64,000 nucleotides of DNA from NCBI GenBank assembly GCA_044370475.1, contig JBILVK010000002.1, forward strand, positions 14,820-78,819, given 5' to 3'. The notes beneath the pieces were generated by a model. The model did not search any database and was not told the DNA's origin. It worked only from the letters and a program-made list of their open reading frames with translations. How positions within the stretch are numbered: position 1 is the stretch's first letter; every line of letters begins with the position of its first letter. This stretch comes from B1 sp044370475 (GTDB lineage: Bacteria; Bacteroidota; Bacteroidia; UKL13-3). A program made the position numbers and the translations under genes. Positions 50,934 to 58,858 of the stretch are shown here, piece after piece.

Positions 50934-51626
50934 ATGATGGCTTGGTTCAGACAGAATTTATTGAATACTATTTTGCTTATTGCATTGGTATTAACATTGC
51001 ATGCATGTTCTAAAAATAATTCTGCCGAGGCGCAGCCCGACCTAGGCTTGGCGTATTTCCCTTTAGATTCTGGGTGGGTAAAAGTGTACAGTGTAGATTC
51101 CATTTCCTTTAATGATAATACAGAAACCATAGATACTTTTCACTTTATGCTAAAGGAAACTTTTGCTGGAATTATATCTGGGCAAGAGCTTAACGCGCAT
51201 AGGGAGGTGAAAAGAGAAGTATTAAAAGATAGTAGTGAAATATGGGAGCCTAGGACATCTATTTTTATTACACAAGATAAAAATACCTTGCAATGGGTTG
51301 AAGAAAACACCCGTTTTGTAAAGCTTATTTTTCCTATAGGTACTGCCCAATCTTGGAACGGAAATGCCTACAATTCTCTTGGCAGGAAAAATTATCAATG
51401 GCAGAATTTATATGCTAATTTTAATAATGGTGATACCCTCTTTAGCAACTGTATAAGCGTGCTAGAGGCGCAAACAAACAACCTTATTGAGGAGATTCTC
51501 ATTCGCAATGTCTACGCAAAAAACCTTGGTTTAATTGATCGCACAAACACCAATATCAATACCCAATCGAATAAAAAATCGGGTTATAAAATTAGACAAA
51601 AACTTAAATCATTTACCCGTCCATGA
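50934..51626 (+). CDS. Lipoprotein of unknown function
   Basis: I start at ATG 50934 (or the next codon, 50937); the frame extends to a TTG inside mnmA, which I reject. The lipobox TLHACSKN gives a lipidated Cys. The rest is a beta-rich domain with LAYFPLDSGWVKVYSVDSI, where a tyrosine- and tryptophan-rich opening resembles other Bacteroidota lipoproteins that begin DSG.W.Y.V. I do not recognise a named family. The ATGA overlap with the subtilase gene suggests the two proteins are made together. A degraded motif copy (50943-50952) is read as WFRQN in the signal peptide. Confidence 0.65.
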   Translation: MMAWFRQNLLNTILLIALVLTLHACSKNNSAEAQPDLGLAYFPLDSGWVKVYSVDSISFNDNTETIDTFHFMLKETFAGIISGQELNAHREVKREVLKDSSEIWEPRTSIFITQDKNTLQWVEENTRFVKLIFPIGTAQSWNGNAYNSLGRKNYQWQNLYANFNNGDTLFSNCISVLEAQTNNLIEEILIRNVYAKNLGLIDRTNTNINTQSNKKSGYKIRQKLKSFTRP

Positions 51627-53272
51627 GACTTCTTTTTTGCTTCTTTCTTCTTTTTTTCGGTCTGAACCTAAGCGCCCAACAAAGGTTTTATTTTGCAGAG
51701 TTCATTGACAAGCCCAACGCAAAAAAGCAACTATACAATCCATCAAGTTATATCTCTTTAAGGGCCATCGATCGCAGGTCGAGGAATAGGGTACCCTTAA
51801 ATATAAATGACATTCCTCCAGATAGCGCCTACCTAGCGCAGTTAGCTCAATTGCCCTTATTACTTTATGGAAGCAGCAGGTGGCTTAATGGCGCAATTAT
51901 TCTGGCAAACAACAAGGAAATTGAAGCTCAAATTAAAAGCCTAAGTTTTGTTAGTAAGTTAACCTACTTAGGTCCGGCTTACTTTTATGAAGAACAAGAT
52001 GAAGCAACAGAAAATAGCCTCGAAAATCAACTTCAAATCCTAGCTCAATCCTTCGAAAATAAGAGCGAAAAAAATGATTCCATTCTTCTGGGCAAAAGCT
52101 TTAATCAAATAGACCAAATTCATGCGGCAGGTTTAATGAAATCTGGACTCAATGGCAAGAATACCTTAATTGCTGTATTAGATGCCGGCTTTAAAAACCT
52201 AGATAAATTACTTCCATTTAATCACTTGTTTGCTGAGAAGAGAATTCTTGCTACAAGAGACTTTGTGGAGATGGAAGAAGAGGTATTTGAAGATGATGAA
52301 CATGGTCTTTCCGTAATGAGTTGTTTGGGTGCTTTTCAGCCTGGAGTTATTAGCGGCACCGCACCCGGAAGCAGTTATTTGTTACTTAGATGCGAAAATG
52401 CATCATCAGAATATTTGGTCGAGGAATACTTTTGGACCTTAGCTGCAGAGTATGCTGATAGCGCAGGTGCTGATATTATTAATTCTTCTTTGGGTTATAC
52501 CAAACATGATGAAAAAGCCATGGGACACAAGTATGCTGAGTTCGATGGCAAAACAACAGTGGTAAGCAGGGCCGCCGATATTGCTGCTAGCAAGGGTATT
52601 TTAGTGGTGGTAAGTGCTGGCAATGAAGGCGATGATCCATGGCGCCAATTAAGTGCTCCAGCAGATGCGCCTAATGTTTTAACGGTGGGTGCCATAGATA
52701 AGCATGGCAGTTATGCAGGCTTCAGTTCAGTGGGTCCAACTTCCGATAAAAGAATTAAGCCAGATTTAGTTGCAAAAGGAAAAAATGCGGTATTAATGTC
52801 TCAGGATGCCAAGATTTTTGAAGGCAATGGAACATCCTATGCCTGCCCAATTATAGCAGGTGCAGGGGCTATTTTATTGCAGGCTGAACCAAGCGCTACT
52901 TCTCAAAAAATCAAAGAAACGATGATGCTTACTTGCAACCAATATGATAATCCCGATAAATACATTGGTTCAGGCTTACCTAATATTGAATTAGCTGCTA
53001 AGTGTCTTAAGGTAAAAACAGATAGTTTAATTGACTTAAGAGAGTTGCCAGATAGATATTTGCATGTGATTATTAATGCCAAGTACGATCAAAAGGTTCA
53101 AGTAACCATTACCGAACCAATAAAGAAAGAAACAGAGAAATTGAATTTACACCTTAAAAAAGGTTTGAACAGAATAAAATTAAAAGGATACAAAAAACGC
53201 CCAAGTGGAATTTATCACTTGAGCGTTGAGTTTACCCAAAAAAGGGTGGAAGCAGATTTTGTTAAGCCTTAA
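51623..53272 (+). CDS. Secreted S8 family (subtilisin-like) serine peptidase
   Basis: The signal peptide is followed by a pro-region (about 20-165) and a subtilase domain with the triad Asp (LIAVLDAGF), His (DDEHGLSVMS) and Ser (GNGTSYACP), plus the oxyanion Asn in VVVSAGNEGDD. The length of 549 includes about 80 C-terminal residues of beta structure (LHVIINAKYDQKVQVTITEP...SGIYHLSVEF) that look like a T9SS sorting domain but lack the YPNP start, so the export route is uncertain. It overlaps the upstream lipoprotein by four bases. The motif copy (core 51659-51668) lies in the signal peptide and is read as FFGLNLS. Confidence 0.88.
   Translation: MRLLFCFFLLFFGLNLSAQQRFYFAEFIDKPNAKKQLYNPSSYISLRAIDRRSRNRVPLNINDIPPDSAYLAQLAQLPLLLYGSSRWLNGAIILANNKEIEAQIKSLSFVSKLTYLGPAYFYEEQDEATENSLENQLQILAQSFENKSEKNDSILLGKSFNQIDQIHAAGLMKSGLNGKNTLIAVLDAGFKNLDKLLPFNHLFAEKRILATRDFVEMEEEVFEDDEHGLSVMSCLGAFQPGVISGTAPGSSYLLLRCENASSEYLVEEYFWTLAAEYADSAGADIINSSLGYTKHDEKAMGHKYAEFDGKTTVVSRAADIAASKGILVVVSAGNEGDDPWRQLSAPADAPNVLTVGAIDKHGSYAGFSSVGPTSDKRIKPDLVAKGKNAVLMSQDAKIFEGNGTSYACPIIAGAGAILLQAEPSATSQKIKETMMLTCNQYDNPDKYIGSGLPNIELAAKCLKVKTDSLIDLRELPDRYLHVIINAKYDQKVQVTITEPIKKETEKLNLHLKKGLNRIKLKGYKKRPSGIYHLSVEFTQKRVEADFVKP
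51655..51670 (-). repeat. Dispersed motif copy, AG form (in subtilase gene)
   Basis: Lies antisense to the gene, in the signal-peptide codons, read as FGLN; one flank base differs. Confidence 0.8.
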
Positions 53273-53795
53273 CTTCTTTTAATTTTAAAGAAGGAATATT
53301 AATGCTCATCAAATAGAAACTGCCAAACAATAAGGTATTGTATACAAGGTCTGATGCAAATGTGTTTTGGAAAAATGGAATGCCTGCAATATAACTGCTC
53401 ATGAGTCCGGCAAAGTCATTCGTGTAAAGATTGCCCATTGAAGCTGGGTAAAAGAATACACAGTTAGTTATTAAGAAAAATAGGATAGAAGAACCTACAG
53501 AACCCATGGCAACTTTGTACCAAGTTAGGTTATTGTTTATTTGGGTGCCAATGAAAATTGCACCTACAATAGCGCCATAGGTAACCAACATTTCTAAGCC
53601 ATAAAAACCTAAAAACAAATCGCTAATTAACATTGCAATAATAGGAACTAGGTAAGCTAAATAACTTCTGCCTAAATAGGCTCCACCAAAAAGAGCTATT
53701 GCTCCAATTGGACTAAAATTGGGAGCGTGAGGAATTAAACGCAAAAATGCTGCGGCGAAAATTAAACCAACTATTGCTAATATTCTTTTATTCAT
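53262..53795 (-). CDS. DUF6580-like small integral membrane protein
   Basis: I start at ATG 53795 (MNKRILAIVGLIFAAAFLRL), 17 codons inside the open frame. The protein has about five hydrophobic helices and the segment FLRLIPHAPNFSPIGAIALFGGAYLGR, typical of the DUF6580 family of putative ECF-type S components. The substrate is unknown, and no ECF ATPase is adjacent. The C-terminus overlaps the convergent subtilase gene by 11 bases. Confidence 0.75.
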   Translation of the reverse strand: MNKRILAIVGLIFAAAFLRLIPHAPNFSPIGAIALFGGAYLGRSYLAYLVPIIAMLISDLFLGFYGLEMLVTYGAIVGAIFIGTQINNNLTWYKVAMGSVGSSILFFLITNCVFFYPASMGNLYTNDFAGLMSSYIAGIPFFQNTFASDLVYNTLLFGSFYLMSINIPSLKLKEVKA

Positions 53796-53994
53796 GGTAA
53801 TTATTATATGTGGCGAAAATAAGAAGCTTTTAAGATATTGCAACAATAGTTATGTAAATCTTTTTCCACTTTGTGATATGGATTAGTTAATTACGCTCTA
53901 TTTAAGCCATCTAAAGGATTCAACTACCTTTTATAAAAAAAGTTGTCGCACTTCACATAAAGTCTTTAAATTGCGGTGCTTAAGGAAATAACTA

Positions 53995-54024
53995 TTTCGA
54001 AAGTAGTTTTTCTAGTTACTTTTG
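53995..54024 (+). promoter_or_regulatory. Probable promoter of the M16 peptidase gene
   Basis: TACTTTTG (54017-54024) is an exact -7 match, 26 bases before the ATG. The -33 is a poor TTTC (53995-53998) at 18 bases. The gap 53796-53994 shows nothing else. Confidence 0.55.
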
Positions 54025-54049
54025 TAAAAACCAACAAAAAATATATAAC

Positions 54050-56956
54050 ATGAAAAAAGGTTTATTATTTGCAGGTGCATTTGCTTTACTGATGGGAATT
54101 CAGTCGGCAAATTCCCAAACGCCAGCAACCACTATCCCAGCAAAAACCACCCTGATTGAAAAGGTAACTGCCAATCCAGGAGAGTTAAAAATTAGTTATG
54201 AGAAGTATCTACTTCCAAATGGCTTAACCCTTCTAGTTCATGAGGATCATTCCGATCCCATTGTCCATGTTGAGGTTACTTACCACGTTGGTTCGGCCAG
54301 AGAAACTCCAGGTAAGTCTGGATTTGCACATTTCTTTGAACACATGATGTTTCAAGGTTCTTTGCATGTTAAAGATGAAGAGCATTTTAAAGTTGTTCAA
54401 GGCGCTGGTGGTCAAATGAATGGAACTACCAACAGAGATAGAACCAATTATTTTGAAACCCTTCCAGCTAACTATTTAGAAACTGCTTTATGGTTAGAAG
54501 CTGATCGTATGGGATTCTTATTGGATTCTGTAACCCAAAAGAAATTTGAGGTTCAAAGAGCAACTGTAAAAAACGAAAAGGGTCAAAACGTAGATAACAT
54601 ACCTTATGGCAAAAGAGGAGAGATAAACGACGCTGCTTTGTATCCACAAGGACATCCTTATAGCTGGCCAACAATTGGTTATTTGGAGGATTTGGATAGG
54701 GTAAATGTAGACGATTTGAAGAATTTCTTTATGCGTTGGTACGGACCAAACAACGCGTGTGTGGTTGTTTCTGGAGATGTTACACCTGCAGATGTAGTAA
54801 AATTGACTGAGAAATATTTTGGACCAATTCCTAAAGGACCAGATGTTCGTGCTCAAAAAGTTGAAGCGGTTAGATTGCCAGATAACAAATATGTAAACTA
54901 TGGCGACAATGTATTTGCACCTATGTATGCATTTACATATCCTTCCGTTAAGCAATACCATGTAGATGAAGCTGCGCTAGATGTTTTGGGTTATATTTTA
55001 GGAAATGGTAACAATTCTCTTTTATACAAGAATTTTATTAAGCCTGAGCCTCAAAAAGCTATTCAAGTTTTCTCTTTTAACTCTGGCTCAGAGTTAGCTG
55101 GCGAGTTTGGTATTATATTATTAGCTATGCCTAATTTTGAAGGGGATAATGACATTGAAAAAGGCTTAATGGCTAGTTTAGCAGAATTTGATGCAAAAGG
55201 TGTTTCTGATGATGATTTGAATAGAGCAAAGGGTCAATTTGAAACCAGCATCATCCAAAGCATGCAAAGTGTGGGTAGTAGAGCAAGTATTTTAAGTACT
55301 ATGTGGTATTTAAGCCATGGTAATCCTAAATTGGCTCAAGGCTTTAATATGAGCGATGAGTTAGCTAGGTATAATAAAGTAACAAAAGAAGATGTAATGC
55401 GTGTTTTTCGTCAGTATATTAAAAACAAAAATTACACCTTAGTAAATATTTTTCCTAAAAAGGCTAATGCAGCTGCAAATAAAGAAGAAAGTAAAGAGTC
55501 TCAAAGTTCTGGTGCAGCTGTAAAAACTGAGTTAGAATACAAAGGATTGTCATATACAACACCTAAAGATAACTTCGACCGCAGCAAACGCCCAGAGGCA
55601 GGGGCAGCTAAATCAACAGAAATTCCAAATTTCTATAGTGCCAATTGGGATAATGGTATTAAAGTAATAGGTACCGAAACCAAAGAGTCTCCTATTGTAA
55701 CCATTTTACTTACTATGAAAGGTGGAAACATAGCTGTTGGTGATCCTGCCAAAACTGGATTAGCAAACTTAACAGCTGATATGATGGGTGAGGCTACTCA
55801 AACCTTAACAAGTGAGCAATTTGAAAATGAGTTAGACAAATTAGGAAGCTCAATTTCATTTGGAGCTGGTACAGACAATCATTTTATGCAGGTGGTTTGT
55901 ATGAAAAAGAACCTTGATGCTACCATGAAATTAGTTGAGGAAAAATTGTTGCGTCCTAAGTTTACGAGCGAAGATTTTAAATTAAATCAATCACAAAACT
56001 ACCAAGGAATTAATTCTCAAAAATATGATGCAGCGGCAACGGCCGATTTAGCTTTTGGTAAATTGATATATGGAAAAAGCATTGCTGCAGAGCCAGTAGG
56101 AGGAACCTTGAAATCAATTAAGGCTATGACCATGAAGGATGTTCAGTCTTTTTATGATAAGTTTTATGCTCCAGATTTTGCTACTTTAACCATTGTTGGT
56201 GATGTAAGCGAGACTGAAGTAATGGCTAAAACTGCCTTCTTAAAAAATTGGAAGAAAAAGAATCCAGTATTTCCTGTAATTGCACCTCCAGTTGCTAATA
56301 ATGCAAGTGGATCTCAAATCATGTTGGTTGACAAATACAAGGCAGCGCAATCTGAAATTAGAGTTGGACAATTAGGTCAAACCTACGATTGGAATGGAAA
56401 ATTCTTTAAAACAAATGCCATGAATTATCCATTAGGTGGTAATTTCAATAGCCGTTTAAATTTAAATTTGCGCGAAGACAAAGGTTTTACTTACGGAATT
56501 CGTTCATACAATATGGGTTACAAAGACCGTCAAGGTGTATTTGAAATCTCAACTGGTGTTAGAACATCTGCTACTGATAGCGCCATGAAAGAAATCATGT
56601 ATGAGGTAAACAATTACCGTAACAATGGTATTACTGATGAAGAATTAGATTTTATGAAAAAATCAATTACTCAAAGTGATGCTTTGCGTTATGAAACCAA
56701 TTTCCAAAAAGCTAGTTTCTTAAATAGATTAGTGGAGTATAACTTGCCTAAAGATTATATCCGTCAGCAAAACACTACCATTAAATCTTTAACCAAAGAA
56801 GAAATTAATGCCATTGCAAAGGAAATTTTGCAACCAGAAAAAATGACTATTTTAATAGTAGGCGATAAAGAAAAAGTGAAGGTGCCTCTAGAGAAATTAG
56901 GTTATAAAATCCAAGATTACAAAGATGTTGAAGTAGCAACATACGAGAAGAACTAA
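54050..56956 (+). CDS. M16 family (insulinase/pitrilysin) metallopeptidase, two tandem units
   Basis: The signal peptide MKKGLLFAGAFALLMGIQSA is followed by two M16 units, about 45-470 and 520-960. The first has the inverted zinc motif His94-x-x-Glu97-His98 (FAHFFEHMMFQG) and the downstream Glu region (VKNEKGQNVDN). The second unit has no His-x-x-Glu-His (DMMGEATQTLT in its place), so it is the inactive partner, as in full-length insulinases. These enzymes degrade peptides in the periplasm. The length of 968 is typical. It has its own promoter and terminator. Confidence 0.92.
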   Translation: MKKGLLFAGAFALLMGIQSANSQTPATTIPAKTTLIEKVTANPGELKISYEKYLLPNGLTLLVHEDHSDPIVHVEVTYHVGSARETPGKSGFAHFFEHMMFQGSLHVKDEEHFKVVQGAGGQMNGTTNRDRTNYFETLPANYLETALWLEADRMGFLLDSVTQKKFEVQRATVKNEKGQNVDNIPYGKRGEINDAALYPQGHPYSWPTIGYLEDLDRVNVDDLKNFFMRWYGPNNACVVVSGDVTPADVVKLTEKYFGPIPKGPDVRAQKVEAVRLPDNKYVNYGDNVFAPMYAFTYPSVKQYHVDEAALDVLGYILGNGNNSLLYKNFIKPEPQKAIQVFSFNSGSELAGEFGIILLAMPNFEGDNDIEKGLMASLAEFDAKGVSDDDLNRAKGQFETSIIQSMQSVGSRASILSTMWYLSHGNPKLAQGFNMSDELARYNKVTKEDVMRVFRQYIKNKNYTLVNIFPKKANAAANKEESKESQSSGAAVKTELEYKGLSYTTPKDNFDRSKRPEAGAAKSTEIPNFYSANWDNGIKVIGTETKESPIVTILLTMKGGNIAVGDPAKTGLANLTADMMGEATQTLTSEQFENELDKLGSSISFGAGTDNHFMQVVCMKKNLDATMKLVEEKLLRPKFTSEDFKLNQSQNYQGINSQKYDAAATADLAFGKLIYGKSIAAEPVGGTLKSIKAMTMKDVQSFYDKFYAPDFATLTIVGDVSETEVMAKTAFLKNWKKKNPVFPVIAPPVANNASGSQIMLVDKYKAAQSEIRVGQLGQTYDWNGKFFKTNAMNYPLGGNFNSRLNLNLREDKGFTYGIRSYNMGYKDRQGVFEISTGVRTSATDSAMKEIMYEVNNYRNNGITDEELDFMKKSITQSDALRYETNFQKASFLNRLVEYNLPKDYIRQQNTTIKSLTKEEINAIAKEILQPEKMTILIVGDKEKVKVPLEKLGYKIQDYKDVEVATYEKN

Positions 56957-56969
56957 GTATTCTATTTAT

Positions 56970-57009
56970 AAAAAAGAGTCCCACGTGTCAACCTGGGACT
57001 CTTTTTTTT
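56970..57009 (+). terminator. Intrinsic terminator of the M16 gene
   Basis: GAGTCCCA (56976-56983) pairs with TGGGACTC (56994-57001), with flanking A and T tracts. Confidence 0.9.
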
Positions 57010-57050
57010 TGACTAATAATCAAATGAAAGAGAAAAGCTGATTCAACTCA

Positions 57051-57081
57051 TTTGAACTCAGAAAAGAAATGAATATGTTTG
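57051..57081 (+). promoter_or_regulatory. Promoter of the 57108 TPR gene
   Basis: TTTG (57051-57054), 19 bases, TATGTTTG (57074-57081): exact consensus. Leader of about 20 bases. Confidence 0.8.
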
Positions 57082-57107
57082 TAAAGTATTATTTAAATTA
57101 AGAACCA

Positions 57108-58493
57108 ATGAAAAGATTATTATTAGCAGCTTTTGTTATGCTAAGTATCCAATTGTTTGCGCAAAAAAGCAATGTGGAGAGTGCTGCAATTTACTTGCGT
57201 AATGGCGAGTTGGAAGACGCGAAAAAAACAATTGAACTTGCCATAGTAAATTCCGAAACAAAGGATGATCCTAAGGCTTGGTACTATTATATAGCAGTTT
57301 TGGATACCATTTACCGAAATCCAGAATATGTAAAGCTAGTAGATGCCGATTTGGCTGAAAAGTTTTTTGCAGGATGCAAAAAATGTATTGAGACTGATGT
57401 AAAGAAAAGATATGAATTCTATTGTAAAGACCAAGCCATTTTAAATAGCGCTTTTATGTGCTTTAACAAGGGTAGCGAGGCTTATGGCAATAAGGAATAC
57501 CAAAAAGCTATCAAATATTACCAAATGGTACTTGAAGTAATTCCTTATGATAAAAACGATGATTTAAAGAAGAATAACTTGTCTGAAAAGAACATTTATT
57601 TATACATGGCTACATGTGCTGTTCAATCTAAAGACAATAGTAAGGCTAAACAGTACCTTCAAAAATTAATGGACTTAAATTATGATGACCACTTAATTTA
57701 TCTTCAAATGGCTAGTATCTATTTAGAGGAAACTGATACTACTTCAGCCATAAAATTCATTGAGCAGGGTAGAACAAAATACCCAAGCGAGAAGGACTTG
57801 ATTAATCAAGAGTTGAATATCTATATGAATATGGGTCGCCAAGACATTTTGTTAGATAAATTAAATTCAGCAATAGAAATTAATCCAGATGATGCTACTT
57901 TAATTTTTGTAAGAGGAAGTGTTTATGATAATTTTGCAAATGACATAAATAGGAAGGCAAAAGATATTAGAGATACTGTTTCTACCTTGAAAAGGAAGGC
58001 ACAAATTGAAAAAGTTCCTGCAAAAAAAGCTACGTATACTGCAGCTGCAGCTAAGTATCAAAAGTTATACGAGGAACAATTGGTAAGAGTGAAAGAAAAT
58101 GCAGCAAAAGCTGAGGCAGATTACAAAAAGGTGGTGGAGATTAATCCAGATTACATTGATGCTTATTACAATTTGGGTGCCTTAACTAATAATAAGACTG
58201 CCGAAGTGGTTGAAAAAATGAATGCAATTCCAAGTAGTTTACAAGGAGCTGAATACGATAAAAGGTACAATCCATTAAGAAAGCAAAAGGATGATATTTT
58301 AAACACCGCTCTTGGCTATTTTAACCAAGCATTGGCTATCGCAGAATCTAAGGGCGAAGAAACTGATGAGAAAAAGAAAGAAAAATATGCTTACATGAGA
58401 GATATTCTTTATAGCATTCAAATGGTTTATGCAAATCTAAATGAAGAGCAAAAAACCATGGAAACCAAAAAGAAAAGAGCCCAATACGAATAG
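57108..58493 (+). CDS. Secreted tetratricopeptide-repeat protein
   Basis: The signal peptide MKRLLLAAFVMLSIQLFAQ leads into 440 residues of helical repeats. TPR-type units are visible at about 120-150 (AYGNKEYQKAIKYYQMVLEV), 170-205 and 335-365 (AEADYKKVVEINPDYIDAYYNLGAL). A coiled, Lys/Ala-rich insertion lies at about 285-335. The C-terminus is highly charged. TPR proteins of this size often scaffold envelope complexes; partners are unknown. It is preceded by an exact promoter and followed by a terminator, so it is a single-gene transcript. Confidence 0.85.
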   Translation: MKRLLLAAFVMLSIQLFAQKSNVESAAIYLRNGELEDAKKTIELAIVNSETKDDPKAWYYYIAVLDTIYRNPEYVKLVDADLAEKFFAGCKKCIETDVKKRYEFYCKDQAILNSAFMCFNKGSEAYGNKEYQKAIKYYQMVLEVIPYDKNDDLKKNNLSEKNIYLYMATCAVQSKDNSKAKQYLQKLMDLNYDDHLIYLQMASIYLEETDTTSAIKFIEQGRTKYPSEKDLINQELNIYMNMGRQDILLDKLNSAIEINPDDATLIFVRGSVYDNFANDINRKAKDIRDTVSTLKRKAQIEKVPAKKATYTAAAAKYQKLYEEQLVRVKENAAKAEADYKKVVEINPDYIDAYYNLGALTNNKTAEVVEKMNAIPSSLQGAEYDKRYNPLRKQKDDILNTALGYFNQALAIAESKGEETDEKKKEKYAYMRDILYSIQMVYANLNEEQKTMETKKKRAQYE

Positions 58494-58515
58494 TATTATT
58501 CCAATTTATTCTCAT

Positions 58516-58553
58516 AAAAAAATCCTCGACCCAAACGTCGGGGATTTTTTTTT
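58516..58553 (+). terminator. Intrinsic terminator of the TPR gene
   Basis: AATCCTCGAC pairs with GTCGGGGATT (one G-U), with an A-tract before and nine T residues after. Confidence 0.9.
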
Positions 58554-58818
58554 GCAACTAGGAGGGTTAGTTGCTTTAAAGATTGGAACTTTAACTTCTG
58601 ATAAAACATGAGGTGTATGAATATAGGAGGAGGAACTTCGATTTATTTTGCAGTAAATATTATCACATCAATGCCTTTAATAGTTAACAAATCAATACTC
58701 CTATTTAACATAATATTAATTATAGAATAAAAGAAAGTTAGCATTTACTGGGTAAGCTTCTAACATTTAATGTTTTGTTTGATTAGGTGTAAAAATAATT
58801 ATTGCTTAAAATGTATAA

Positions 58819-58836
58819 AAATGTAAATTTACATTT
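58819..58836. promoter_or_regulatory. Perfect 18-bp palindrome ahead of the SBBP gene
   Basis: AAATGTAAATTTACATTT is a perfect palindrome ending 22 bases before the chosen ATG at 58859. Its position suits an operator for a dimeric regulator; AT-richness makes chance occurrence easier. Confidence 0.4.
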
Positions 58837-58858
58837 AGTTAAAATTAACTTAAGCCTA

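Larger units (their letters stand above)
58494..58858. other. 365-base gap between the TPR gene and the SBBP gene
   Basis: It holds the terminator at 58516-58553, a second hairpin GCAACTA/TAGTTGC (58554-58574) immediately after it, a very AT-rich stretch, and a perfect 18-base palindrome at 58819-58836. I see no convincing small gene; no exact TTTG-N19-TANNTTTG promoter is apparent. Confidence 0.6.
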
